DNA of 64,000 bases. Origin: Ancylomarina euxina (GTDB taxonomy: Bacteria > Bacteroidota > Bacteroidia > Bacteroidales > Marinifilaceae). The position numbers were made by a program, and so were the translations under genes. The notes under the pieces are model-generated. The model searched no databases and was not told where the DNA came from. It saw only the letters and a program-made list of their open reading frames with translations. This document shows positions 37,615-46,509 of this stretch, piece after piece (position 1 is the stretch's first letter; each line of letters begins with the position of its first letter). The stretch is from positions 31,146 through 95,145 of the forward strand of contig NZ_QQWG01000017.1 of the NCBI RefSeq assembly GCF_003863355.1. Direction: 5' to 3'.

Positions 37615-38622
37615 TTAATTTGCTTTCTTAATCAGAATCTGATTGCCCTTTTTCTCGTAAACCAAGTTGAATGGAGCACACATATAGTTTAAAATATCGT
37701 CCAAAGGATCATGATCGAAAGTTGAAGTAAGAGGTAGGTCTTTAATGGCAGCTTCCTGAAAATGAATTTGCACTTGATAGGTTCTGTTTAAAACTTTAGC
37801 AACTTCGATTAATTTGGTATCTCTAAAAATCATTTGACGAGTTTTCCAGGATAAATAATTATCATCGAGCGTAACCGTTTTTTCAAGTTTTGATTTCATC
37901 AAACTGGCAAAATCGCCAGGTATTAAAATAAGCTTATTGTCGGGTTCATTAATTGATGAAAACTGCACCTTTCCGGTTTTTACAAGGACTTCAACTTTGT
38001 TTGTGGCAGCATTAATATTAAATGATGTACCCAATACTTTTACCTCAGCATCTTTTGCATTAATAATGAAAGCTTTATTAGGATTTTTTGCGACATCGAA
38101 AAATGCTTCCCCAATTAATTTTACCCGACGTTCATTAGTTTTGAATTTTCTGGGATAGATAAGCTTCGAATTTGAGTTGAGTGTTATCACAGATCCATCA
38201 TCGAGAGTTATGCTTTTGCTTGCTTCGTTTATTTCACAAACAAACGTTTTGTTAGGATACAGATGCGTGTATGTTGTTTGAGCCAAAAGGCCAATCCCGA
38301 ATAAAATTATAATTGAAGCCGCAAGCCTAAAAAATGTTTTAAAAGGAGAGGGGCTTGAGACAGAAAAATGAGTGTTGGTATCTTTCTTATTTACAATTCT
38401 CTTTTTTACATTCAACCAAGCATCTTCAGAGTCAAATGCTTCGTTCGCGAGATATAAATCAGCAAGCGTTAAATCTTTTCCAGAAGCTTTTATTGCTTCA
38501 GCATAGCCAGGATTTACCGCCATCTCCGCTTCGAAAACCTCAAGTTCCGATTCTGTCATTTCTCCACTTAAGTATTTCGAAATGATCTCCCAATCCAGTG
38601 TATGTGAAAATTCTTTTGTCAT
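37615..38622 (-). CDS. FecR family anti-sigma factor
   Basis: Anti-sigma protein of 335 residues with a cytosolic N-terminal region (EIISKYLSGEMTESELEVFEAEM), one membrane helix near 93-109 (LAASIIILFGIGLLAQ), a periplasmic FecR domain (ITLDDGSVITLNSNSKLIYPRKF, LIGEAFFDVAKNPNKAFII, VLGTSFNINA) and a DUF4974-like end (PLTSTFDHDPLDDILNYMCAPFNLVYEKKGNQILIKKAN). It lies 81 bases after the sigma gene and 85 bases before the STN gene. No TonB receptor gene follows, which is unusual for this family. Confidence 0.92.
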   Translation of the reverse strand: MTKEFSHTLDWEIISKYLSGEMTESELEVFEAEMAVNPGYAEAIKASGKDLTLADLYLANEAFDSEDAWLNVKKRIVNKKDTNTHFSVSSPSPFKTFFRLAASIIILFGIGLLAQTTYTHLYPNKTFVCEINEASKSITLDDGSVITLNSNSKLIYPRKFKTNERRVKLIGEAFFDVAKNPNKAFIINAKDAEVKVLGTSFNINAATNKVEVLVKTGKVQFSSINEPDNKLILIPGDFASLMKSKLEKTVTLDDNYLSWKTRQMIFRDTKLIEVAKVLNRTYQVQIHFQEAAIKDLPLTSTFDHDPLDDILNYMCAPFNLVYEKKGNQILIKKAN

Positions 38623-38703
38623 TCTGTTTGTTTTTGGCAGCTATTTAAATTTTAACTGCAGCAATAGTCTTTATTAATTGTTTTCTTTGAAATTGTGTTT
38701 TGC

Positions 38704-39252
38704 TTAAAAAAAGCACATGTAATCTTTTAAATTGTGTCGAAATGCTTTGAGTGCTTTTCCCATATTCGCTTCAACTGTTTTTATTGAAATGGAGAGCTTT
38801 TGAGCTATTTCCTGATATTTTAATCCTTCAAAACGACTCATCTTAAAAATGGTGCCACAGCGTTGTGGTAATGACGAAAGCGTTTGTTGTACAATTTTGT
38901 TAATTTCTTTCTCTTCAAGCTTATTGGTTGAAGAATCATTTTCATCAAAGTGGTGTTTAATGTATTCTTTGTACTTGTTATGACTGCCCATTTTTCTTAA
39001 AACCTGTAGGGCATTGTGATAGGTTGATCGGTATAAATATGCTTTTATCGAAGTATGAATATTTAATTTTTTTCTGTTTTCCCAAATCTGACAAAAGAGG
39101 TTTTGAACAATTTCTTCTGATAAATCTTTCGTTTTAACAAAGCGAAGTGCGTAAAGACATAGTTGTGGATAAAATTCTTTAAAAACTCTTTCGAATTCCT
39201 TCAGGTTGCCTTCTCTTATTTGCTTTGTAATATTTTGAGTATCCTCTAACAT
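38704..39252 (-). CDS. ECF-type RNA polymerase sigma factor
   Basis: Sigma factor of 182 residues. Region 2: EFYPQLCLYALRFVKTKDLSEEIVQNLFCQIWENRKKLN, then IHTSIKAYLYRSTYHNALQVLRK; region 4: TLSSLPQRCGTIFKMSRFEGLKYQEIAQKLSISIKTVEANMGKALKAFR. It belongs to the same Bacteroidota ECF group as the factor at 9990 and would be held by the FecR protein encoded next. Its regulon presumably includes the STN gene; whether it drives the paralogue at 39396 is unknown. Confidence 0.92.
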   Translation of the reverse strand: MLEDTQNITKQIREGNLKEFERVFKEFYPQLCLYALRFVKTKDLSEEIVQNLFCQIWENRKKLNIHTSIKAYLYRSTYHNALQVLRKMGSHNKYKEYIKHHFDENDSSTNKLEEKEINKIVQQTLSSLPQRCGTIFKMSRFEGLKYQEIAQKLSISIKTVEANMGKALKAFRHNLKDYMCFF

Positions 39253-39344
39253 TCGTGATTCCTGCTTCGTTTATTTTTAATATTTAATTAAAAATAGGTC
39301 TTTTTTTTTAGTCTACTGATAAGCTTTTAAGTTTAGTTCTGAAA

Positions 39345-39372
39345 ATATCCTGGAGAGGGAACTCCAGGATAA
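39345..39372 (-). terminator. terminator after the carboxypeptidase-D-like gene
   Basis: Arms TATCCTGGAG and CTCCAGGATA with loop AGGGAA; on the minus strand the hairpin is followed by TTTTC. It lies 24 bases past the stop of the gene at 39396 and separates it from the sigma gene, which therefore needs its own promoter. Confidence 0.8.
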
Positions 39373-39395
39373 ATCAATGACTTCCTAGCTTAATC

Positions 39396-40700
39396 TTACT
39401 TCCCTTTTCTTTTTAATTTTTTAATAGCAGCTTCAATTGATTGATCGGGTTCAATCGTGTTAGATGCTCCCCAAAAGTTTTCATCACTAAAGTTTCCAAT
39501 TTCATCTGCCATCACCTGATTTGATTTAAATCGCTCTTTCCCTTTGAATCTTGTGGTTTCACCATCAGTTCTATCAGTAATAGCCATTTCTGTCATAACT
39601 GAAAATTTAGAGTTGAAAAGTTTACGTTGCCAGTTACACTTGAATTTGATTTCTCCACGTGCGTAGGTGAAATACCATTTGCCGCCTTTTTCCTGATAAT
39701 TAACAATGTAGTCGGCTGATAGAGGTGTTACTTTTACGCCAGATGGCTTTTTGCGAATAAACATGCTTCTAACTTCTGACTCGTTTTCCATATTTAAGCT
39801 AAATTTAGCGCTACTCAAGGCTAGATTCTTTGCGTCAATATAAAATAGACCGTAGTATAAAGGTAAGTCGATACCTTGTTTTTGCTTAAATTCAATTACA
39901 TAGTGAATCTTATCATTAAGCTTGGTGATGTTTTTTAAAGAATAATCGTAGTTTTCAATAAAATCACCTGAAAGTAAGTTATAAGGGTTTTTAATAATAT
40001 CAAGCAAAAGTGTTGTGTTTGGTCCCCCCTGTAATTTGAATAATAAGGTATCCATCTTTTTTACATCCTGACTTTTTCGTCCTTTGAAAATTTGAACCTG
40101 ATCATCGCGTATTTGCTGATAGCCTGACTTATTGATATTAACAACAGCTTCGGATAAAGCGACATAAGTTCTGTTTTTCTTAATTGTTTCACGATAGAAA
40201 CCTTTCATCATACTAGGATCAAGCGTATAGTTTTCAGCAACTTTCTTTAGAATGCTGCGAACTAAGAATAAAGGATCGTGAGGATAGATGTTAATCTCCC
40301 CAAGAGGAATAATAGCCGATTCTAACTCAAGAATATTCTTTTTAGGTTTTAGTGAAGCTATCTCAAATTCTTTATTTTTAAATCCAATATGAGAAACAGT
40401 AAGTGTTTTTACATCCAGATTCTTTGCAATCTTTAAAAGAAATTCGCCATCGCTGTTTGATACCGTTGCGACATTGGACCCATTAACCGAGATGTTGGCG
40501 AAAATAAGCATTTCCCCAGTTTCCTTATTTTTAATTTCACCCTTGTAAACATTGTACTTAAGAGTGTCAATAACTTGTTGTGTTTTAGCTTTGTTTTTCT
40601 TTTTGAAATTGAAGCTTTCAGCTCCCATCACCTGGCTAAAAGAAAGGACCAGTATAAATGAAAGCAATATCGAAACCTGTTTTCTGAGATTTGTTTTCAT
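39396..40700 (-). CDS. carboxypeptidase-D-like regulatory domain protein (paralogue lacking STN)
   Basis: Exported protein of 434 residues with signal peptide ending SFSQVMGAES. A carboxypeptidase-D-like domain (about 50-130, YKGEIKNKETGEMLIFANISVNGSNVATVSNSDGEFLLKI) is followed by the same roughly 300-residue region as in the protein at 35958: DPLFLVRSILKKVAENYTLDPSMMKGFYRET, KGRKSQDVKKMDT, FYIDAKNLALSSAKFSLN and the ending FWGASNTIEPDQSIEAAIKKL. The shared C-terminal part is strand-rich, of unknown function, and may be LolA-like (a guess from the strand pattern). It is in the same orientation as the sigma/FecR/STN genes but has its own terminator. Confidence 0.78.
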   Translation of the reverse strand: MKTNLRKQVSILLSFILVLSFSQVMGAESFNFKKKNKAKTQQVIDTLKYNVYKGEIKNKETGEMLIFANISVNGSNVATVSNSDGEFLLKIAKNLDVKTLTVSHIGFKNKEFEIASLKPKKNILELESAIIPLGEINIYPHDPLFLVRSILKKVAENYTLDPSMMKGFYRETIKKNRTYVALSEAVVNINKSGYQQIRDDQVQIFKGRKSQDVKKMDTLLFKLQGGPNTTLLLDIIKNPYNLLSGDFIENYDYSLKNITKLNDKIHYVIEFKQKQGIDLPLYYGLFYIDAKNLALSSAKFSLNMENESEVRSMFIRKKPSGVKVTPLSADYIVNYQEKGGKWYFTYARGEIKFKCNWQRKLFNSKFSVMTEMAITDRTDGETTRFKGKERFKSNQVMADEIGNFSDENFWGASNTIEPDQSIEAAIKKLKRKGK

Positions 40701-40921
40701 GATAGTATATTTTAAATGTTTAAAACTGTTAGAATAATATTTAGAGACGGATTGGCCTGATCTTTATGTCTTTCTACTACTATGATGTCTAATCAGGATA
40801 ATACCCTATCAGAAAGTATTAAAATATACGAATTATTTATTTGAATGTTGTTTTAAGTTCGGATTATCAGTTGTTTAGCAATGTCTTTTTGTTGAGATAA
40901 ATGGATCTTGATGTTAATAGA

Positions 40922-40955
40922 AAGGCTCCATTACCTATAAAAGTAATGAAGCCTT
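40922..40955 (-). terminator. terminator-like hairpin after the HEAT-like gene
   Basis: Arms AAGGCTCCATTAC and GTAATGAAGCCTT pair with one mismatch around an eight-base loop; only a short TTTC tract follows on the minus strand. It lies 41 bases past the stop of the gene at 40997. Confidence 0.55.
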
Positions 40956-40996
40956 CGAATATTTAATATATATAAGATGGGAATAGTTTCGTATAA

Positions 40997-41485
40997 TTAT
41001 TCTGAAGCTTGTTCAATCATATGGAAAGCCTCGTGTAACCACGCTTTACGATCTTCATTTACAGTAGATATTGCATTTTTTAGTTTAGCCATCTCATGTT
41101 CCTTAGACTTTGGATCAAGAGCCTCTTCCATATTCTCAATCACAGTTAAAGCTTCAAATGCAATTTCGAAATCACCATTAATTAGCAGATCCACAAAGAG
41201 ACCAATATGTTTGGCAAATTTTAAACTTGATTGCCAGCACATTTCAATTAACTTTTTTTGAATAGGCTGATATTTATCATTTTGAATGGCTGCAATAATT
41301 GGATCAACAGCTTTAGGATCTTTTATGTCGAAGATGAAATTATATAAAGCCTTTTCAATCTCAGGATTGCTTGGAGCATTTAAGTAGTCAAGAATGACGG
41401 GTAAATCATTAATGTTACCTTTTGTACGTAATTTTTCAATATTCTCAATAACGAGTTTGTTATCCTTTAAATTTAGATCTATCAT
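40997..41485 (-). CDS. HEAT-repeat-like protein of unknown function
   Basis: Cytosolic, mainly helical protein of 162 residues. Successive helix pairs such as NDLPVILDYLNAPSNPEIEKALYNFIFDIKD and AVDPIIAAIQNDKYQPIQKKLIEMCW resemble HEAT/ARM repeats used in protein-protein contacts; no enzyme motif is seen. It starts 54 bases after the uvrA stop on the same strand with no terminator between, so it is probably co-transcribed with uvrA. No link to DNA repair is evident from the sequence itself. Confidence 0.65.
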   Translation of the reverse strand: MIDLNLKDNKLVIENIEKLRTKGNINDLPVILDYLNAPSNPEIEKALYNFIFDIKDPKAVDPIIAAIQNDKYQPIQKKLIEMCWQSSLKFAKHIGLFVDLLINGDFEIAFEALTVIENMEEALDPKSKEHEMAKLKNAISTVNEDRKAWLHEAFHMIEQASE

Positions 41486-41539
41486 ATTGTGGTTCTTTAA
41501 ATTACTTTGTTGAAAACGAATGTCCTTACGGATGAATGT

Positions 41540-44332
41540 CTATAATTTTTCTTTTAAATATTCTCCTGTATAAGAATTAGATTTTTGGGTAATATCTTCA
41601 GGTAAGCCTTCAAAGCAAAGCTCACCTCCATTAATTCCTCCTTCAGGACCTAAATCAATAATCCAGTCAGCACATTTAATTACTTCCATATTGTGTTCAA
41701 TCACAATTAAACTGTGACCTCTTGCAATTAGAGCATTAAAAGCATCCATAAGTTTGTTAATATCATGAAAATGGAGCCCAGTAGTTGGTTCATCAAAAAT
41801 GAAAAGGCAAGGTTCAGCTTTTTCTTTAGCTAAAAAGGAGGCAAGTTTAACCCTTTGACTTTCCCCCCCACTTAAAGTGCTTGAGGCCTGTCCAAGCTTA
41901 ACATAGCCTAGCCCAACATCGACCAAAGGCTTTAGTCTTTGAGCAATTTTCTTTTCTGTTTTGCCCGTTGATTCAGTAAAAAATTCAGTGGCCTCATTCA
42001 CGGTCATTTCAAGAATGTCATGAATGTTTTTTCCACAGTATCTGACGTCAAGGATATCATCTTTAAATCGACGTCCTTTACAGCTTTCACATTGTAAATA
42101 AACGTCAGCCATAAATTGCATTTCGACCTTAATAATACCTTCTCCCTGGCATTCGTTGCAACGGCCACCATCAATATTGAAAGAGAAATGTGCCGATTTA
42201 AATCCACTGTATTTTGCTGCTTGTTGCTCGGCATATAGTTTTCTAATCTCATCATAAGCCTTTAAATAGGTCACCGGATTAGATCGAGAGGATTTACCAA
42301 TCGGGTTTTGATCAACAAATTCAACATTACTAATCATATGCAGATCGCCTTTAAGCGCATCAAAGTGACCACTTTTATCTGAATATCCACCGTAATGTTT
42401 CTTTAGGGCAGGGTATAGGATGGTTTTAATCAAGGACGATTTTCCTGATCCACTAACCCCTGTAACCAATGTCATGGTATTAAGAGGGAACTTGATATCT
42501 AATGATTTTAGATTATTTTCACGAGCACCGAGGATTTCAATATAGTTATTCCATTTTCTCCTTGAGGTAGGTGTTGGAATGCTTCGTGTTTTTGAAATAT
42601 ATTGAGAGGTTAAACTAACGTCAGAATTCTTGAGCTCTTCCAAATCGCCTTGAAATACCAGCTCACCACCTAATCGGCCAGCATAAGGTCCTATGTCAAT
42701 AACTTGATCAGCAGCCATGATAATGTCTTCGTCATGCTCAACGACAACAACTGTATTGCCTAGGTCACGCAGTTGACGGAGTACTTTAATTAAAAGTTCC
42801 GTATCTTTTGAATGCAGCCCAATACTTGGCTCATCAAGTATGTAAAGAGATCCAACAAGGCTACTTCCAAGTGATGTAGCTAGATTAATTCGTTGAGATT
42901 CACCTCCCGATAAACTACTTGATAGTCGGTTTAATGTCAGGTATCCCAGTCCGACATCAGAGAGGAATTGCAGGCGATTCTGAATTTCAATTAAAATTCG
43001 CTTAGCAACCTTTTCATCACTTCCCTCCAGTTTTAGATTATTGAAGAACTCGTTGAGATCAGAGATAGACATTAAAACTAAATCTTGGATGTTTTTACCC
43101 GTAACTTTAATGTATCCAGCTTCTTTCTTTAGTCTGGTTCCACGGCAATCGGGACAAGTTGTCTTTCCACGATATCTCGATAACATGACGCGGTACTGAA
43201 TTTTATATTGTTTGGATTCGACATATGCAAAGAAAGCATGTAAACCTTTGAAATACTTATTTCCTGTCCAAAGCAACTGCTTTTGCTCTTCGCTAAGCTC
43301 GAAGAAGGGTTTGTGAATGGGGAAATCGAATTTTTCAGCAGCAAATACGAGCTCATCTTTCCATTTTCTCATTTTTTCACCTTTCCAACACACAACAGCA
43401 TCTTCATAAATGCTTATGGTTTTGTTGGGTATCACTAGATCTTCATCAATACCAATAACTTTGCCGAAGCCTTCGCATTTAGGACAGGCGCCAATAGGAT
43501 TATTAAAACTAAAAGTATGTGTGTGTGGATCTTCAAATGTAATTCCATCAGCTTCAAAACGGTTTGAGAAGCTATGGTATTTCAAGACCTTTGAGTCAGA
43601 AATAGATATTAAACATTCACCTTTCCCTTCGTAAAAGGCTGTTTGAATAGAATCAGCCAAGCGATTTCGGGTATCTTCTTCCTGATCAATACGAATTCTA
43701 TCAATAATGATATGGATATCTCCTTTTTTTGATAATAATTTATCTTCTTCTAAAACATCAAATATTTTGTGTGCCTTTCCTTCAATTTCAATTCTTGAAA
43801 ATCCTTGTTGTGATAGAATTTCAAGTTGTTCTTTCCTTGTACGTTCTCCATTGGGATGGAGTTCTGCCATGATCATGACAGTGGCATCTGTCTCTTGTTC
43901 CAAAGTAAAGTTGACGACATTACTTACGCTATGTCTCTTTACTAATGTATTTGAAATGGGGGAGTAGGTTTTTCCTACTCGCGCAAATAATAGTTTTAGG
44001 TAATCGTAGATTTCTGTTGATGTGCCCACCGTAGAACGAGGATTACGGGTGTTGACCTTTTGTTCAATAGCAATTGCAGGTGGAATCCCTTTTATGAAAT
44101 CAACTTCCGGTTTGTTTATTCGGCCAAGGAATTGACGAGCGTAGGATGATAAACTCTCAACATAACGACGCTGCCCTTCGGCATAAAGTGTGTCGAATGC
44201 CAAGGATGATTTTCCTGAGCCTGAAAGTCCTGTGATCACAATAAATTTATTACGAGGAATCTTTAAGTCGATATTCTTAAGATTATGGACCTTTGCTCCT
44301 TTTATGGTGATGAATTTATCTTGATGAATCAT
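41540..44332 (-). CDS. uvrA: excinuclease ABC subunit A
   Basis: Damage-recognition ATPase of nucleotide excision repair, 930 residues, close to the normal 940. Two ABC modules are present with Walker A motifs [12 protein letters not shown] (about 34-45) and [12 protein letters not shown] (about 628), two LSGGESQR signatures, and zinc-binding sets [10 protein letters not shown] (about 283) with CPDCRGTR (about 403) and CNECQGEG with CESCKGRRF (about 735-765). The N-terminus [14 protein letters not shown] is characteristic. Bacteroidota often carry more than one UvrA; this one has all usual parts. Its promoter is clearly visible upstream, and the HEAT-like gene follows it. Confidence 0.97.
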   Translation of the reverse strand: MIHQDKFITIKGAKVHNLKNIDLKIPRNKFIVITGLSGSGKSSLAFDTLYAEGQRRYVESLSSYARQFLGRINKPEVDFIKGIPPAIAIEQKVNTRNPRSTVGTSTEIYDYLKLLFARVGKTYSPISNTLVKRHSVSNVVNFTLEQETDATVMIMAELHPNGERTRKEQLEILSQQGFSRIEIEGKAHKIFDVLEEDKLLSKKGDIHIIIDRIRIDQEEDTRNRLADSIQTAFYEGKGECLISISDSKVLKYHSFSNRFEADGITFEDPHTHTFSFNNPIGACPKCEGFGKVIGIDEDLVIPNKTISIYEDAVVCWKGEKMRKWKDELVFAAEKFDFPIHKPFFELSEEQKQLLWTGNKYFKGLHAFFAYVESKQYKIQYRVMLSRYRGKTTCPDCRGTRLKKEAGYIKVTGKNIQDLVLMSISDLNEFFNNLKLEGSDEKVAKRILIEIQNRLQFLSDVGLGYLTLNRLSSSLSGGESQRINLATSLGSSLVGSLYILDEPSIGLHSKDTELLIKVLRQLRDLGNTVVVVEHDEDIIMAADQVIDIGPYAGRLGGELVFQGDLEELKNSDVSLTSQYISKTRSIPTPTSRRKWNNYIEILGARENNLKSLDIKFPLNTMTLVTGVSGSGKSSLIKTILYPALKKHYGGYSDKSGHFDALKGDLHMISNVEFVDQNPIGKSSRSNPVTYLKAYDEIRKLYAEQQAAKYSGFKSAHFSFNIDGGRCNECQGEGIIKVEMQFMADVYLQCESCKGRRFKDDILDVRYCGKNIHDILEMTVNEATEFFTESTGKTEKKIAQRLKPLVDVGLGYVKLGQASSTLSGGESQRVKLASFLAKEKAEPCLFIFDEPTTGLHFHDINKLMDAFNALIARGHSLIVIEHNMEVIKCADWIIDLGPEGGINGGELCFEGLPEDITQKSNSYTGEYLKEKL

Positions 44333-44371
44333 GTTTGTTCCTTGAAGTTCTGAGCGAAATATAAAATCTTA

Positions 44372-44402
44372 CAAATTTATTTAAGTTCTAATGATTTGCA
44401 AA
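44372..44402 (-). promoter_or_regulatory. uvrA promoter (TTTG, 19 nt, TAAATTTG)
   Basis: On the minus strand TTTG (44399-44402) is followed after exactly 19 bases by TAAATTTG (44372-44379), matching the Bacteroidota -33/-7 consensus at ideal spacing. The start codon of uvrA lies 40 bases downstream. Confidence 0.75.
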
Positions 44403-44506
44403 ACTCTTTATTATTTATAATCTTGCAAGTGATATAATAATTGACACACTAAAACCTACTTTGCTTATAGATCAATCTCTACACAGTATTACTTAAAATA
44501 TAGAAT

Positions 44507-45106
44507 GTGAAATTGGAGAAATTTGATTTAAAAAGCGATCAATATTATATTGAGCGATTTATTTCTGGCGACCAGTCTGGGATAGAAATGCTCATAACTC
44601 GCCACAAAGATAGGCTGTATACCTACATTTATCTAATTGTTAAAAATAAAGATCTGACTGATGATATCTTTCAAGATGTTTTCATTAAAGTCATACAATC
44701 TTTACGAGCTGGAAAATATCGAGACAACGGTAAGTTTTTGGCTTGGGTTTTTCGTATTGCCCATAATTTGATCATCGATCATTTTAGGCAAGAAAAGATG
44801 AATAAGGTTTATTCAAATGATGATTTTGAACTAGACCTATTCAATTCAGATAAATTTAGCGATGACAATTGTGAGGATATCATGATTCGCTCTCAGGTGT
44901 GTTATGAAGTTAAAGAGTTGGTGGATCGCCTTCCATCCGATCAGAAAGAGGTCATTGTGTTACGTCATTATAAAGGCTTAAGTTTTAAAGAAATTGCTGA
45001 TGATACAGATGTAAGTATCAATACGGCATTAGGACGTATGCGTTATGCTTTGATTAATCTTCGAAAAATGATTGAAGAAAATCAACTCAATTTACAGATG
45101 TCCTAG
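44507..45106 (+). CDS. ECF-type sigma factor with GTG start
   Basis: Sigma factor of 199 residues. Region 2: MLITRHKDRLYTYIYLIVKNKDLTDDIFQDVFIKVIQSL, NGKFLAWVFRIAHNLIIDHFRQ; region 4: LPSDQKEVIVLRHYKGLSFKEIADDTDVSINTALGRMRYALINLRK. It differs from the two FecR-linked factors and resembles the RpoE/SigW-like ECF group. The start must be the GTG at 44507: a TAG lies two codons upstream in frame, the overlapping ATG at 44505 runs straight into TGA, and the next ATG is at residue 28, inside region 2. No membrane anti-sigma gene is next to it; a small soluble protein gene follows after 75 bases. Confidence 0.88.
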   Translation: MKLEKFDLKSDQYYIERFISGDQSGIEMLITRHKDRLYTYIYLIVKNKDLTDDIFQDVFIKVIQSLRAGKYRDNGKFLAWVFRIAHNLIIDHFRQEKMNKVYSNDDFELDLFNSDKFSDDNCEDIMIRSQVCYEVKELVDRLPSDQKEVIVLRHYKGLSFKEIADDTDVSINTALGRMRYALINLRKMIEENQLNLQMS

Positions 45107-45181
45107 CAGAATTAATGTTTTGTCGAATTTTACATACTAAAACAGAATTGCTCGCGTTATAAATAGTATAAACCAATTTGT

Positions 45182-45427
45182 ATGCGAATGAATTCAATTT
45201 TTACACTTGTAGGTTGGGCATCAACAAGGAATCATGATGATTTTCTTACTGAACTTGAAAGCATCTCTATTGATGACTTGATGGGATCGGGGGAGTTAAT
45301 CAATTATATAGATGATTCACTGCTTGAAGCACCAGCTAGTTTGATTAAGAGAATTATACGTTACTCTGAAGCGCATCGTCATGTCAAAACGCAGCATGAT
45401 GGACTTAACGATCTTTTATTGAACTAA
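45182..45427 (+). CDS. small soluble protein downstream of the ECF sigma gene
   Basis: Protein of 81 residues without signal peptide or membrane segment, rich in helices (DDFLTELESISIDDLMGSGELINYIDDSLLEAPASLIKRIIRYSEAHR). I do not recognise the family. It follows the sigma gene by 75 bases and ends at a strong terminator, so the two form a short operon. Acidic N-terminal and basic C-terminal halves would suit a small protein-binding partner, perhaps of the sigma factor; that is only inference. The start at 45182 could also be the ATG at 45188. Confidence 0.6.
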   Translation: MRMNSIFTLVGWASTRNHDDFLTELESISIDDLMGSGELINYIDDSLLEAPASLIKRIIRYSEAHRHVKTQHDGLNDLLLN

Positions 45428-45457
45428 AAAAAAGCCAGATTTATATCTGGCTTTTTT
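45428..45457. terminator. bidirectional terminator between convergent genes
   Basis: Perfect 13-bp stem AAAAAAGCCAGAT/ATCTGGCTTTTTT with a TTAT loop. Runs of A on the left and T on the right let it stop transcription of the small protein gene (plus) and of the MCE gene (minus). Confidence 0.93.
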
Positions 45458-45475
45458 GTGAATATTTGATTTGTA

Positions 45476-46453
45476 TTACTTCTTTTTCTTTTCCTTGTCT
45501 TTGCGCCCAAACACAGAAAGCTGAACATAGCGTTTAGGATGGGCTTTTAGATCAACCAATAATTCATCTAAATGTTTCGATGCCGATTCCATATGGTGGT
45601 AAAGACTATCATTCTTAAGAAAGGCTCCCATACTGCCTTCTCCTGAATTTATTTGCTGGAATATTTCGTTTATCTGAGCCAATGCAGCATTGGCATTATT
45701 CACAGTTGAAGTAATTTCGGCTTGTTTTAAGGAATCAGAAATACTTGAGAAGTTACTTAGGATATTACTAATGTTTTTTCCGTTAGATTCAAGATTACCC
45801 GTTATAGATTCAACATTTGCTAATATCTTTTCCATATGAGACCTTTGTCCAGTAACTAATGTATCAAGACTTCCAGATGTGTGTTCAAGCTTGTTTATTG
45901 TGTTTTTAATGCTTGTTAAACTCTGTGAAATATTATCACGAGCATCTGCATTAAAAATGTATTGTATCACGGTTAGAACCGAATCCACACTTGACATTAA
46001 TTTCTCGGCTTTATTTTTAAGAGGTAGCATTTGCATACTGACCTGTTCTTTTAAGTCACCTTCAATACTACCTTTAATGGTGTCACCTGCAAGTAAAACG
46101 GTTTTAGAATTTCCAGGGATAATTTGAATTTCTTTCGTCCCCATAATATCTGAACTGATAATTCGAGCAGTCGTATTTTTAGGAAGTTTAAAACCATCAC
46201 CTACTGAGAACGACACAATTAAATCATTGATATTCGATTCACTGAATTTAATAGATTGAATTTGGCCAACTTTAAAGCCCCTCAGAGTTACCGGACTCGA
46301 TTTTTTTAAGCCATCAACTCTTTGATATTTTGCGTAAAACAATTGGTCTGTTGAGAATATACTGTTTCCCTTAAGGAAATTAATTCCCCAAATAAAAATC
46401 GTAATGGCAGCTACAACCAATAATCCAATAGTAGCTTCTTTTGATATTTTCAT
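45476..46453 (-). CDS. MlaD/MCE family lipid-transport protein
   Basis: Membrane-anchored periplasmic protein of 325 residues. One N-terminal membrane helix (TIGLLVVAAITIFIWGINFL) is followed by an MCE domain (about 38-118: YAKYQRVDGLKKSSPVTLRGFKVGQIQSIKF, ARIISSDIMGTKEIQIIPG) and a long helical/coiled region (about 130-310) as in MlaD-type tubes. MCE proteins shuttle phospholipids between the inner and outer membrane together with an ABC transporter (MlaE/MlaF), which is not in the window. It follows the amidase gene on the same strand but has its own -7 element in the 56-base gap. Confidence 0.9.
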   Translation of the reverse strand: MKISKEATIGLLVVAAITIFIWGINFLKGNSIFSTDQLFYAKYQRVDGLKKSSPVTLRGFKVGQIQSIKFSESNINDLIVSFSVGDGFKLPKNTTARIISSDIMGTKEIQIIPGNSKTVLLAGDTIKGSIEGDLKEQVSMQMLPLKNKAEKLMSSVDSVLTVIQYIFNADARDNISQSLTSIKNTINKLEHTSGSLDTLVTGQRSHMEKILANVESITGNLESNGKNISNILSNFSSISDSLKQAEITSTVNNANAALAQINEIFQQINSGEGSMGAFLKNDSLYHHMESASKHLDELLVDLKAHPKRYVQLSVFGRKDKEKKKK

Positions 46454-46490
46454 TTAGTCATATTGTGTGATTACTTCATCCTTTCTCCAT

Positions 46491-46498
46491 CAAAGGTA
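46491..46498 (-). promoter_or_regulatory. -7 element (TACCTTTG) for the MCE gene
   Basis: Exact TAnnTTTG match on the minus strand, 38 bases before the MCE start. No clear -33 TTTG at 19 bases. Confidence 0.45.
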
Positions 46499-46509
46499 GA
46501 GAATAATTA

